A DNA stretch of 64,000 nucleotides from Marinicella sediminis. GTDB lineage: Bacteria > Pseudomonadota > Gammaproteobacteria > Xanthomonadales > Marinicellaceae. Under the pieces are notes generated by a model that made no database searches, was not told the origin of the DNA, and saw nothing but the letters and a program-made list of their open reading frames with translations. This document shows positions 34,384-44,400 of the stretch, piece after piece; position 1 is the first letter of the stretch, and every line of letters begins with the position of its first letter. The stretch is from contig NZ_MVBD01000003.1 of assembly GCF_002000055.1 (NCBI RefSeq), positions 62,001 to 126,000 of the forward strand. The letters are read 5' to 3'. The translations under genes were made by a program, and so were the position numbers.

Positions 34384-35246
34384 TTGATCTTGCCTTCCCG
34401 GCGCAGCAAGTTGAGGCGGTTCTGAGCCAGCCGGGCCACCGATTCATTGGGAAAAGAGCGCACCACTTTATTCAATGCCGCTTCGGCCTGTTGGAAATCT
34501 TCCAGTTCATGGTAGGTATAACCAATCTTCAACAGCGCATCAGACAGCTTGCTGCTCAGTGGGAAATTCTGTTCCAGGGATTGAAAAGCAGCCAGTGCCA
34601 GGGGGTAGTTGCGGGTCACATAATAACTTTCACCCAACCAGTAATATGAGTTATCGGTCAATTGATGGTCAGGGTATTGCTGGATAAAATCTTCGAATAA
34701 ACGGGCTGATTCATTGAAACGCCCGGCTTTGAGCTGGCTAAATGCCGCCTGGTATTGTTGTTCAACCGCCGGGTCTGTGGCATCACTGGTGGCACTGACA
34801 GTTGATTGGTTCAGACTGTTGGTTGATAAACTGGCATCCACCGATTCACGCACCAGCGATTCATCCAGTTTCACCGCCTGTGTTTGAGCTCCGGCAGTTG
34901 CTTGCGTGTCATCAATGGCACTGTCTACCACCAGCTCATTATTGCTGTTGGGGGTTTGGGCCAGGGACGTTTTTTCCAATTCCGCCAGGCGGCTGTCAAC
35001 ATCTACATAAAGTACTTTTTGTCGTTCTTTGAGTTCATTGATCTGAAAATTTTGTTCTTCGATGGTGCCTTGCAGTTGTGAAACCTGTTGTTGTAATTGT
35101 TGTATTTGCAGTACCAAATCGCCCACATTGGCAGCAGATCCGGTTTGTTGTTCCAGTTTTTGCAGGCGGTCCTGAATGGACATTTTCTGTGCCGTTGCAG
35201 TGCAACTGATGAGGGTGAGCAAGCTGATCCAGGTGATGTGTTTCAT
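34380..35246 (-). CDS. cpoB: Cell division coordinator CpoB (YbgF)
   Basis: A periplasmic protein that links outer-membrane constriction by Tol-Pal to peptidoglycan synthesis. The 288-residue product has a signal peptide (MKHITWISLLTLISCTATA), a trimeric coiled coil at about 24-90 (IQQLQQQVSQLQG), a polar linker, and a C-terminal TPR domain of three repeats starting near 160 (QYQAAFSQLKAGRFNESARLF). It overlaps queE by four bases and lies downstream of a hairpin that follows pal. Confidence 0.93.
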   Translation of the reverse strand: MKHITWISLLTLISCTATAQKMSIQDRLQKLEQQTGSAANVGDLVLQIQQLQQQVSQLQGTIEEQNFQINELKERQKVLYVDVDSRLAELEKTSLAQTPNSNNELVVDSAIDDTQATAGAQTQAVKLDESLVRESVDASLSTNSLNQSTVSATSDATDPAVEQQYQAAFSQLKAGRFNESARLFEDFIQQYPDHQLTDNSYYWLGESYYVTRNYPLALAAFQSLEQNFPLSSKLSDALLKIGYTYHELEDFQQAEAALNKVVRSFPNESVARLAQNRLNLLRREGKIK

Positions 35247-35283
35247 GATGACCTCCGGTATTGATTGGCTGTTTTTATAAGCA

Positions 35284-35309
35284 AAAAACCCGACCTAAGC
35301 CGGGTTTTA
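35284..35309 (-). terminator. Terminator or attenuator between pal and cpoB
   Basis: Read leftward, AAAACCCGG and CGGGTTTT arms with a short loop are followed by T residues, so most pal transcripts could end here while some pass into cpoB-queE-queC. Confidence 0.75.
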
Positions 35310-35331
35310 GACCTTCAAACGAAGTGAAAGT

Positions 35332-35862
35332 TTATTGTGCGGCGGTATATACAATCACCGCGCGACGGTTTTGAGACCAGCACGACTCGCTGCTGCAAGT
35401 GGCTTCAGGTCGTTCTTCACCATAGCTGACAACATTGATTTGATTGGCGTTGGCGCCTTGTGCTTTGAGCAGATTGGCCACAGCATTGCCACGTTTTTCG
35501 CCCAATGCCAGGTTGTATTCGCGTGAACCGCGCTCGTCAGCGTGTCCTTCCAGGGTCATGCGGGCGCCTGGGTTTTCACTCAGGTAACGGGCGTGCAGGG
35601 CCAGCATTTCGCGGAATTCTGAACGTATGGTGGCCATATCGTAATCGAAATAAACCACACGTTGTGACAGCAGGCTTTCAGAATTGGTCAGGTCAGCTGG
35701 GTTGCAGCAAATGGGACCATTGTCAACCGGAGTTGTGTCAACCACGGGGGTTTGGTTGTTGTTGCTGGTGTCATCCATGTCTGGTTTGGTGTCTTCCTTT
35801 TTACAGGCAGTCATCGCCAGGGCGAAGATCAATACGGCAGCTAATTTTGTTATTTTGTTCAT
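35332..35862 (-). CDS. pal: Peptidoglycan-associated lipoprotein Pal
   Basis: Pal anchors the outer membrane to peptidoglycan as part of Tol-Pal. The 176-residue protein has a lipoprotein signal ending in LAMTAC, a polar linker rich in Asp/Thr/Pro, and an OmpA-like domain with VVYFDYDMATI, LEGHADERGSREYNLALGEKR and RRAVIVY. GGAG stands five bases before the ATG at 35862; an in-frame start at 35898 would extend beyond the signal. No tolB or tolQRA stands upstream. Confidence 0.96.
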   Translation of the reverse strand: MNKITKLAAVLIFALAMTACKKEDTKPDMDDTSNNNQTPVVDTTPVDNGPICCNPADLTNSESLLSQRVVYFDYDMATIRSEFREMLALHARYLSENPGARMTLEGHADERGSREYNLALGEKRGNAVANLLKAQGANANQINVVSYGEERPEATCSSESCWSQNRRAVIVYTAAQ

Positions 35863-35887
35863 AGTCACTCCAAGGCGTTTTTGTGAA

Positions 35888-35916
35888 ATATCATTCAACG
35901 TTGTAGTTTACAACAA
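35888..35916 (-). promoter_or_regulatory. Predicted sigma-70 promoter of pal
   Basis: Read leftward, -35 TTGTTG, 17-base spacer and -10 TGATAT. The predicted start is near 35881. It supports independent transcription of pal. Confidence 0.45.
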
Positions 35917-35941
35917 TTACCTGATAAATAAATAAATTTTT

Positions 35942-35974
35942 GGGGTTAAATCCAAACCCCCGAAATTTAACCCC
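35942..35974. repeat. Inverted repeat between pal and the lipase gene
   Basis: GGGGTTAAAT and ATTTAACCCC form 10-base perfect arms around a 13-base spacer containing CCCCC. It may be an operator or RNA structure upstream of both divergent genes. Confidence 0.55.
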
Positions 35975-36022
35975 GATCTGCATGAAATTACCGTGATGTG
36001 GGACTTGTTTTATCTGAAAATA

Positions 36023-36065
36023 TTCAAACAAACGTTTGAAAAATCACCTTAATGCGGTCTAAAAT
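36023..36065 (+). promoter_or_regulatory. Promoter of the lipase pair overlapping an operator-like repeat
   Basis: An inverted repeat, TTCAAAC with GTTTGAA and a four-base spacer (36023-36040), overlaps a sigma-70-like promoter: -35 TTGAAA (36036-36041), 18 bases, -10 TAAAAT (36060-36065). A protein bound to the repeat would cover the -35 box. The transcript would start near 36072. Confidence 0.5.
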
Positions 36066-36151
36066 AATGCAAGGTAGCCCAAAATCAACAATCAAAAGAG
36101 TGATCGGCGACCTGAATAATTATACATATAACAACAAAAGAGGTGAGTAAT

Positions 36152-37006
36152 ATGAAATCAAAATGTGGGGTACTTCTGTGCCTGCTGATGTCGTCTGCCT
36201 TGGCCTTGGCCAATACCGGCGTGGCTTTTGTCCACGGTACCGGAAAGCAGACCAACGCCGCCAGTGATTACTGGCAATGGGATAACATCAACTCCATCCG
36301 GCAAGGGTTGCCTGATCAAAGCAACTACACTGTGATCAATTGTGATTTTGAGCAGTACATGTGGGATTCACGGGCGGCTGGTTGTCTGGCCGGTCAGTTG
36401 ACCAGTTTCATCAACAACAAAAACATCACCGATCTGGTGGTCATCACCCATTCAAATGGGGGAAATGTGATGCGCTGGATCATGTCTAATCCAACTTATG
36501 ACAGTCGCTACCCGAACATCATCAGCAAAATCCGTTGGGTCAATGCCCTTGCACCATCATCCAAAGGCACACCACTGGCCAATGCAGTGATGCAGGGTAA
36601 TGTGTTTGAGGCCGCTCTGGGGTGGTTATTGGGGTATCAGAGTGATGCGGTGAGGATGCAACAAACCTCATGGATGGATTTTTACAATGGCAATTATTTG
36701 CTGGGTACCTCAGGCCGTCCGGCTTTACCCAAGGGTTTCTGGAATGTGGTGGGAACCGATGTGGAAACGTCGATTTTTGATGGTGATTCCTACTGTGGTG
36801 GTTATCATTTGAATCTGGGTCTGGAAATCACTCAGGCCTGGCTGAACTCATGTTCGGATGGATTTCTGGAATGTTCGTCTCAATCAGGAGCCGGGCAGGT
36901 ATGGTTTTATGACACCAGCCGCATGCGCGGTAGTGAACCATTGAGCCACAACCAAAGCCGTCGCAAATGCTTCGGTCTGGACACCATTTTACGCAACGAC
37001 CTTTGA
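36152..37006 (+). CDS. Secreted alpha/beta-hydrolase, lipase-like
   Basis: 284 residues with a signal peptide (MKSKCGVLLCLLMSSALALA). The mature part has VAFVHGTGKQTN, which resembles the oxyanion-hole HG motif, and THSNGGNVMRW, in which Ser101 stands in a GHSxG-like nucleophile elbow (here HSNGG). Several cysteines may form disulfides. The start at 36152 is preceded by AGAGG; a GTG at 36143 is also in frame. A second exported protein follows 14 bases later and probably belongs to the same transcript. Substrate unknown; triglyceride or phospholipid hydrolysis is possible. Confidence 0.75.
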   Translation: MKSKCGVLLCLLMSSALALANTGVAFVHGTGKQTNAASDYWQWDNINSIRQGLPDQSNYTVINCDFEQYMWDSRAAGCLAGQLTSFINNKNITDLVVITHSNGGNVMRWIMSNPTYDSRYPNIISKIRWVNALAPSSKGTPLANAVMQGNVFEAALGWLLGYQSDAVRMQQTSWMDFYNGNYLLGTSGRPALPKGFWNVVGTDVETSIFDGDSYCGGYHLNLGLEITQAWLNSCSDGFLECSSQSGAGQVWFYDTSRMRGSEPLSHNQSRRKCFGLDTILRNDL

Positions 37007-37020
37007 ACCGGAGTTTACAG

Positions 37021-38238
37021 ATGAAAAATCATACATGTCATGTCTCAGCCATGTTGTTGCTGAGTTTAACGGCATCTGCTGAATTGCGCTGGCTGGAAAC
37101 CCCGGCAGCCCATGAGCTGATGAGCCACACAGAAAAAACCACTTTAATTAATAAGTCTCAGGATCCTGTGGTGTTCAACCAATCCTTACTGGGTGAGGAC
37201 ATGCCGACCTATCGGAACCAGGGTCATCAGGCCGAATCGAAAGAATACTGGCTGGATGTCAATGCCGGTGAACTGGCCAAAGGTGTAGAACTTCCGGTGA
37301 CCGCAGATTTGGCTGTGATCAGGATCAGTCCGCTGGCTGGCAATGCCCAACAAAAAAGCATTGCGCCCGGTCAGGTTCAATTGTCACAACTTGGCAAAGC
37401 AGTGGCGGCTGAGGTCTTCGTCACCGGCGAACAACTCAAAGCAACGGGTATGCCGGCCAGCGACCAGACCGTCGCCCTCAAAGTGCCGGTTATTCCGGGG
37501 CTGTTGAACCTGAAGATGTCCGGTCTTGGCCAATCAGCTGGTTATGTGATCCATGTGCTGGAACCGCACAGTGAGCAGGTGATGACCCTGAGCACCAGCC
37601 ACAAGGCATTCGCCAGTGGTCAGGATGTGGTGGTCCGAGCCAGCCTCAGTGGTACGCAAAAAAATCAACCCATGCAGATTCAGGGTTACATCACCCAGCC
37701 CAACGGTGAGCCCGTGGCCAACCTCAACTTCAAGGCCGATCAAAGCGGACAGTACCAGGCAGTGGTCAGTGGATTACAAGGCCAGTCACTGGCCAATGGG
37801 CTGTGGGAGATTCACAGTGTCAGTGAAGCCATGATCAAAGGCCAGAAGGTGTTGCGTGATGTCTCAACGGCGTTCGCCGTCAACTTGCCCAGCGCCCGGT
37901 TCAATGGTGAACTGAAGATGGATCAACAGCTCATCAGGCTGGGTATCGATAACGCCATGCCAGCCCGTTACGGCATCAGCGCAGTGCTTGCCGGGTACAA
38001 CAGCGCCGGGGAGAAACAACCCATCGCGCTGCTTATGTCAGCTCAGTGGCTGGATGCCGGTAAGGCGTCATTGGCATTCGAATGGCCAGCAGATTTAGTC
38101 AGTGAATCCGGCTTGCAGGGGCCATTTGTGGTGGAACAGCTGTCGCTGAAAAATCAGAGCGTTTTGGCGCCGGTACAGACAGTAGCTGCTGGTTTTGTGG
38201 TGGCTGACCTGACGAAGGAATTAAAGGATATGCGCTGA
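37021..38238 (+). CDS. Exported protein of the DUF4785 type, partner of the lipase gene
   Basis: 405 residues with a signal (MKNHTCHVSAMLLLSLTASA). The mature part is beta-rich: an N-terminal segment (LRWLETPAAHELMSH) and a middle Ig-like part with VKVPVIPGLLNLKMSGLG-like sequence (here LKVPVIPGLLNLKMSG) and VVRASLSGTQKN, followed by a second Ig-like region. It looks like DUF4785, but I state this with some doubt. It directly follows the hydrolase gene, so it may be its chaperone, secretion partner or a co-regulated envelope protein. Confidence 0.65.
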   Translation: MKNHTCHVSAMLLLSLTASAELRWLETPAAHELMSHTEKTTLINKSQDPVVFNQSLLGEDMPTYRNQGHQAESKEYWLDVNAGELAKGVELPVTADLAVIRISPLAGNAQQKSIAPGQVQLSQLGKAVAAEVFVTGEQLKATGMPASDQTVALKVPVIPGLLNLKMSGLGQSAGYVIHVLEPHSEQVMTLSTSHKAFASGQDVVVRASLSGTQKNQPMQIQGYITQPNGEPVANLNFKADQSGQYQAVVSGLQGQSLANGLWEIHSVSEAMIKGQKVLRDVSTAFAVNLPSARFNGELKMDQQLIRLGIDNAMPARYGISAVLAGYNSAGEKQPIALLMSAQWLDAGKASLAFEWPADLVSESGLQGPFVVEQLSLKNQSVLAPVQTVAAGFVVADLTKELKDMR

Positions 38239-38248
38239 ACCAACTGCA

Positions 38249-38283
38249 GACCCCCGGCCTCATTAAACATGGGGTTGGGGGTC
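38249..38283 (+). terminator. Terminator of the lipase pair
   Basis: GACCCCC and GGGGGTC form a 7-base GC-rich stem with a 21-base loop just after the DUF4785-type gene. A second rightward hairpin with T5, GCCCC/GGGGC near 38301-38324, lies inside the 3' end of the convergent acyltransferase gene. Confidence 0.7.
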
Positions 38284-38836
38284 AGCTTTTGACTTCTATA
38301 GGCCCCTGATTCCGGGGCTTTTTACCTTTCACACCGCTAAAAAAAGCACGGATGATTTTCATGTCTTCCTGAATGTCGCCAGTGGGCATGAACGTGTTGC
38401 CCAGCCGGACTGTTTTGTTGCCAAAATCCAGGGTGCCCATGGCGATGGGTACACCGGCTTTGTGGGCGATGTGATAAAAGCCTGATTTCCAGTGTTCCAG
38501 ATAAGAACGGGTGCCTTCAGGAGACATGGCCAGAATCAGTTCATCACGCTCATTGAAAGCCTGAACCATCTGATCAACCATGTTCAGGCGTTTTTTGCGG
38601 TACACCGGTATTCCCCCCAAAGCGCGGAACAACCAGCCAAACGGAGAGTCGAATAAGGCTCCTTTGCCCAGATAGTTCAGCTTGATTTTTTCGGAAAACT
38701 TCACCATCAAACCCAGGGGGAAGTCCCAGTTACTGGTATGGGGTGCGGCAATCAGAATGTATTTTTTGTCATCTGGCAGTTCATTGATGACTTTCCAGCC
38801 AAATAATTTCAGGATGAATCGGGAAATCCAGGACAT
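38282..38836 (-). CDS. PlsC-like acyltransferase
   Basis: 184 residues with the 1-acylglycerol-3-phosphate acyltransferase motifs: HTSNWDF (the HxxxxD catalytic pair) and SPEGTR. An N-terminal membrane-associated segment is present. GGAG stands six bases before the ATG at 38836, and the paaZ stop is at 38839, so the start is coupled. It could acylate lysophospholipids or another acceptor; its place behind paaZ is unusual. Confidence 0.85.
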   Translation of the reverse strand: MSWISRFILKLFGWKVINELPDDKKYILIAAPHTSNWDFPLGLMVKFSEKIKLNYLGKGALFDSPFGWLFRALGGIPVYRKKRLNMVDQMVQAFNERDELILAMSPEGTRSYLEHWKSGFYHIAHKAGVPIAMGTLDFGNKTVRLGNTFMPTGDIQEDMKIIRAFFSGVKGKKPRNQGPIEVKS

Positions 38837-38838
38837 GA

Positions 38839-40887
38839 TCACTCCACAAAGGGTTCGCTGTTAGAAGCCACCATGGTGAGGATGTCATATGCGGCCACCA
38901 CTTCACCATCCTGATTGCTGGCCTGCAAATCCCAACGCACTTCACCATAACCTTTCCCACGGCGATATGATTTTTGTTTACAGGTCAGTTGGATGGTGAT
39001 CACATCGCCCGGATAGACCGGCTCAGTGAAGCGCAGATCATCCAGCCCATAATTGGCCAGTACCGGACCTTCATCCGGATATACAAACAAACCGGCTGCC
39101 ATGGAGACCAAAAAATAGCCATGAGCCACCCGTCCATCGAAAAACGGGTTGCGGGCAGCAGCGTCTTCATCCATATGAGCATAGAAATGATCACCGGAAA
39201 GATCAGCGAACTGTTCAATGTCAGCCAGGGTGATTTCCCGGGCTGCGGTGGTAATTGATTGTCCCACCAGCAATTCTTCGTAGTGCAACTTGAACGGATG
39301 TTTCGGAGGTGCAATGGTTTTTGCTTTGGGCATGTATTTTTCAGTGAGCCGGGTCAGTGTGGTGGGCGAGCCCTGAATCGCAGTGCGTTGCATGTAGTGT
39401 TTGACGCCACGGATGCCACCCATTTCTTCGCCACCACCAGCGCGGCCCGGGCCACCATGAATCAGGTGTGGTAACGGTGAGCCATGACCTGAAGATTCTT
39501 TGGCAGAATCCCGATTGATCAACACCATCCGGCCGTGAAAACAGGCGGTTTGGTTGACCAATTCACAAACTGCATCATCATCCTGACCAAATATGGAACC
39601 CACCAGGGAGCCCTGGCCCAGGTTGGCCAGTTGAGCGGCCTCATCCAGTGACCGGTAAGGCATCAGTGTGGAAACAGGCCCAAAGGCTTCGATGTCATGC
39701 GCGCTGTGATCAGTCAGTGGTTGTTGATTGAGCAGCAAAACCGGTGAGATGAATGCGCCGTTTTCATCATCGCCATTGACCACGGCTACCTGATCGGGGT
39801 CGCCATAAATCAGTTCACAACTGTGCCTGAGTTCAGCCACCCGGCCGCGCACTTCCTGTTGTTGTGATTTGCTGGCCAGGGCGCCCATGTTGACTGCCGG
39901 GTCAGCCGGGTCGCCGATCACCTGTTCCCTGAGCCTGGCACTGATTGCTTCAGCCACTGCATCGGTCAGCTCATGGGGCACAATGGCGCGTCTGATGGCA
40001 GTACATTTCTGACCGCATTTGATGGTCATTTCCTTGACCACCTCATTCACATATAGATCGAATTCAGGTGTGTCAGGTCTGGCATCAGGGGTCAGGATGG
40101 AACAGTTCAAAGAGTCGGCTTCCATGGTAAAGCGCACCGCTTTTTCCGTGATGTTGGGTCTGGACTTGAGGTAAATGCCGGTACTGGCAGAACCGGTAAA
40201 AGCCACCACGTCCTGACAATCCAGCTGATCCAGTAAATCACCGGTTGAGCCACAAATTAATTGTACCGATCCGGCTGGCAGGATGCCTGATTCAATCATG
40301 GCCTGAAACATCAGTTCGGTCAGATAAGCGGTGTCTGATGCGGGTTTTACAATGGCAGGTACACCAGCCAGCAGGGTGGGTGCCAGTTTTTCCAGCATGC
40401 CCCAGCAGGGAAAGTTAAACGCATTGATGTGGACCGCCACACCCTGCAATGAAGTACAGATGTGCTGACCGAGGAAACTACCATGTTTGGAAATGTGTTC
40501 TGGCGGGCCATCCAGCATGATGTGATGATCAGGCATTTCCCGACGGCCTTTACCAGAATAAACAAACAGGGTGCCAATACCGCCATCAATGTCAATCCAG
40601 GAGTCCAGTTTAGTGGCTCCGGTTGCGGTGGATAATTCATAAAAGCTTTTTTTGCGATCCAGCAGATACAAAGCCAGTTCTTTGAGCATCAATGCCCGTT
40701 CATGAAAAGTCATTTTGGCCAGTGCCGGGCTGCCAACAGATTTGGCGTAATCCAGCATGGCTGAAAAATTCAGCCCCTGACTGGAAATATGAGCAATGGG
40801 TTGACCATTGATGGCGTGGTAACAGGTTTTAAAGCCATCAGTGGCGGTGTGCCATTGTCCTTGTGCGTAAGATTTCAAAGTATTCAT
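38839..40887 (-). CDS. paaZ: Bifunctional PaaZ-type aldehyde dehydrogenase / enoyl-CoA hydratase
   Basis: The 682-residue protein joins an aldehyde dehydrogenase (about residues 1-510, with the NAFNFPCWG segment and catalytic cysteine in IKCGQKCTAIRR) and a MaoC-like hydratase (about 540-680, with DLSGDHFYAHMDEDAA and GRVAHGYFLVSMAAG). In phenylacetate degradation it opens the oxepin-CoA ring. No other paa genes are in the window, so either the pathway is elsewhere or the enzyme serves another CoA ring. It follows the DUF4442 gene by 16 bases. Confidence 0.93.
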   Translation of the reverse strand: MNTLKSYAQGQWHTATDGFKTCYHAINGQPIAHISSQGLNFSAMLDYAKSVGSPALAKMTFHERALMLKELALYLLDRKKSFYELSTATGATKLDSWIDIDGGIGTLFVYSGKGRREMPDHHIMLDGPPEHISKHGSFLGQHICTSLQGVAVHINAFNFPCWGMLEKLAPTLLAGVPAIVKPASDTAYLTELMFQAMIESGILPAGSVQLICGSTGDLLDQLDCQDVVAFTGSASTGIYLKSRPNITEKAVRFTMEADSLNCSILTPDARPDTPEFDLYVNEVVKEMTIKCGQKCTAIRRAIVPHELTDAVAEAISARLREQVIGDPADPAVNMGALASKSQQQEVRGRVAELRHSCELIYGDPDQVAVVNGDDENGAFISPVLLLNQQPLTDHSAHDIEAFGPVSTLMPYRSLDEAAQLANLGQGSLVGSIFGQDDDAVCELVNQTACFHGRMVLINRDSAKESSGHGSPLPHLIHGGPGRAGGGEEMGGIRGVKHYMQRTAIQGSPTTLTRLTEKYMPKAKTIAPPKHPFKLHYEELLVGQSITTAAREITLADIEQFADLSGDHFYAHMDEDAAARNPFFDGRVAHGYFLVSMAAGLFVYPDEGPVLANYGLDDLRFTEPVYPGDVITIQLTCKQKSYRRGKGYGEVRWDLQASNQDGEVVAAYDILTMVASNSEPFVE

Positions 40888-40903
40888 GTGATTTGTTGTT
40901 GGG

Positions 40904-41389
40904 TTATGCTTTGGGTGAAAGTAGCCACTGGACGGTGACCTGAGTCACCAGATCCTGGTCCTGGTCGAAAATATCTGCCCTGACATGATGAACGGTTTTG
41001 GGCTCCGTCACGGCAGGGATGTCTGCGTTTGCCACCGCCCGTAACTGGCCTCTGGCCTTTTTCAGGTATTCGGTGTTTATGTGGGTCACAATACCACGAA
41101 TGTGTGGCGGTAAACCGGTCATCATGGCCAAACCGCCGGCCAGTTCACCCAGATTGGACAACGCCAGGGCGTGCACACAATTGAGGTGATTGGTGTTTGA
41201 GCGACGGTACTTGAGTATGACTTCACAGTGGCCTGGTTTCAGTTCCCGGACATCAGCTTTGATGCTGCCTGTGTATGGCACTTTTCTGGCAATGATCTTT
41301 TTGAACAGCCATTTTCCGAGGGGTTTGTTGTGCAGTTTTTGCCAGACAGATAACAATCGATGCCCGGCAGAATCTAAGTTTTTAGTCAT
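40904..41389 (-). CDS. DUF4442 thioesterase-like protein
   Basis: 161 residues with a hotdog-type central part (CVHALALSNLGELAGGLAMMTGLP), which matches the DUF4442 family of putative thioesterases. The first ATG with a family-like N-terminus is at 41389 (MTKNLDSAGHRLL); a longer start at 41449 is less likely. It heads the operon with paaZ and the PlsC-like gene, which suggests acyl-CoA handling. Confidence 0.8.
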   Translation of the reverse strand: MTKNLDSAGHRLLSVWQKLHNKPLGKWLFKKIIARKVPYTGSIKADVRELKPGHCEVILKYRRSNTNHLNCVHALALSNLGELAGGLAMMTGLPPHIRGIVTHINTEYLKKARGQLRAVANADIPAVTEPKTVHHVRADIFDQDQDLVTQVTVQWLLSPKA

Positions 41390-41482
41390 GTCGAAATTAT
41401 AACATGTGTTCGCTGAACCCGGGTTTGGATAAATCTGTGGCTGCAGCACAGCAGTTTTTTCAGACCAGCGGTAAACAACCTA

Positions 41483-44400
41483 ATGGGTCACCCTGTCAGC
41501 TCACTGGTTCTCCCACTTGAATTGCGTTATGATATTAGCCAAAAAAACACAACGGAATCATCAATCAGACGACATCAATTGACCCATAAACTGTCATATT
41601 TCAAGATCAGCCATGGCTTCAGAACCGCCTTGTTCTGTTGTTTGTTGTTGTGTACACACGCGGCCCTGAGTACCTTGGGTAATGATCGCTATGTCAACAT
41701 CACCAATTATGATGTATATGACGGGCTGGCCGGTAACAAGGTCACGCAGATCGCTCAGGATGAATTGGGCTACCTGTGGTTTGGTACGCACAGCGGGTTG
41801 AACCGTTTTGACAGCCAGCAGTTCAGCCAGTTTCGCAAAGACACCCTCGATGCCAGTGCATTACCAGCCAATGAAATCACCTTGTTTCATGTGGTGGGTG
41901 AAGAAATGTGGATCAGCCTGAATGAGGTAGGCCTGGCCCGTTTTGACATGCAGAGTCAACGGTTTGAACGAATTCCGGAAACCCCGGGGAACTCAGCTGG
42001 CATAGAACATTCAGTGGTGTTTGCCATCACCAGTGATGCCGATGACAATGTCTGGATTTTTCAGTTTGACCACGGTATTTCAGTCTATGAGCGTCAGACA
42101 GGGCAATTCACCCACTACACCCCGGAGCACACCGATTGGCTGACATCTGTGCGCTTTTTTGATGCCAAAACAGACGCCAAAGGGCACATCTGGGTGGCCA
42201 CCCTGGAAGGTCAGGTGCTACAAATCAACCCGGCAGACAGAACCGCACGCGCCCATTTGATCGAGTCAGGTGAAGACCCCAAATCTGCAAGAATGTATGC
42301 CCTGAGCCTGACGGATGATCAGCAAGTCTATGCTGCAGGCTATCAGGGGGTTTATCGCTTTGATCAGCAACAGGACCGTTTTCAGCCGTTGATTACTGCG
42401 CAGAACATGGCCGAGCTCATGGGAGAACCGGTGACGGTGCGCAGTTTGACAGCTGATTCAGCAGGTAATCTATGGCTGGCAACCCGCAAAGGGCTGGTGT
42501 TGTTGAAAGACAATCAACTGACCCACATTCGCTTTATGCAAAAAGGTCGACCGGAACAGCGACAGTTTCACATCAGAATGGTGTTTGAAGATCACGAAAA
42601 TAACATCTGGCTGGCCACCGATGCCAACGGTGTGATTAAACTCAATGAAGGCTGGGATCAATTCAACATTTACATGCCCTTTCAAAACCTCGACAGCAGC
42701 AACCACGCGATCAACATCACCATGGTTGACCATGGCACCCTGGATGACACATTGTGGATCATCAACGAAGCAGAACAGACCTTGCTGGTCTATCGTTATC
42801 AACGGGGTCAGTTTGTCCTCAGTCGCAGCTATGGAGAAGCCGATGGTTTGCCAATGCAGGTGTTGACCATCTATCAGGATCAGGCATATCGATTGTGGCT
42901 GAGCTCTGAAACCGGCTTGTATTATTTTGATCAGGCGACACAGCGGTTTGTCTTGCTTGAGACACCGTTGATTCAGGGTGGTGTGACCGAGGTATTTGAG
43001 ATAGGCAGAAAGCTGTATTTCACTGTATTTGGGGAGCAGCAGTTGTATGAGATTGATCCGATCGGACTCACCGTCAGTCAGTCAGACCAGCAGCTGATGA
43101 ATGAAATCACATCCAAATCGGTGACAGATCAGCAGGGTCAGGTTTGGCTGGTGGGTAATCAAGGCCTGGAACGTTTCAATCAGAACCTTGCTCAGTGGCA
43201 GTCTCTGTTACAAACGGATGAAAGCATCAGTGACATCTGGTTGAGTGAAGCCGGTGATGATTTGTGGTTGGTAGACAATGGCAAGTTGATGAATTTCTCA
43301 GTGACAGACGGACAATTGCTGGCCAGAGACACGGCCCAGCTGAATGCCATCATTTCCAGGTATTTGGTACACACCATTCAGCTTCGGGATGATGAATTAT
43401 GGCTGGGATCAGACAATGGCCTGATCGTCATTGACCGGCAAACCAACTCCGTTATTGAGCAATTGTCGGTGGACAACAACCTGCCCAGTAATGTGCTGCA
43501 AAACATCCATCGCCTGTATGACAACAGTTTGCTGATGGTTACTTCATCCGGACTGGCACATTTCAAAACAGTGATTCAAAAGCAGGTGAAGCCAAGTCCC
43601 AGGCTGTTACTCAGTGAAGTTTTACATAATGGCAACACCATCAGTGAATTGGCTGAGTTTGCCTATAATTACGGCAGCCTGACCATTCGGTATCAATTGT
43701 TGTCATTCACAGCCCCGCAGTTTCATCAATACCAGTACCGCCTGCACACCGAAGGTGAGTGGCTGGCAGCCAACCAGGAAACCCAACAGTCCTTTCATCA
43801 ATTGTCTCCTGGCAGTTACCGGTTCGAGGTCAGAGGACGGGTCAGTGACAGTCAATGGTCAGATCCCATGGGTTATGATTTTGAGGTCTTGCCTCCGCCC
43901 TGGAAAAGTCAATTGGCATACCTGATTTATCTGCTGACAGGAGTCGTTTTGTTGGCCATGGTGTTGTTCTTGATCCGAAAACGTTGGCAGTACACTGCGC
44001 GGATTGTGCAGGCCAAACAAAAACAGGCTTTTGCAGAGCATCAGTTGTCGATCACCACTTCGCTGGTTTCGTCACTGGAAACCGAACAGTTGCTGGAAAA
44101 AATCAAGATCCAGATTGGTGGCCAGGTGAAAGCCGATCAGGTTGAACTGTGTTATTGGAACAGTCAGAACAATTATCAGTTATTCAGTGATGCAGAACTG
44201 ACCACAGCCGAGAAAAATAAGTTAGGAGCCAGGGCGCTTGAAATGTTCAGCAATCATTTGGGCCATTTGACTGAAAAGACTGCACAAGGAATGAGTTTGT
44301 GGGTCCTGTTTGGTCAGTCTGAAGATCGCCTGGGTCTGGTGCAATTGCATCGGCATCAGGGCGCATTCAATCGGTCTGACATCACGCTGGCGAAAGCCTA

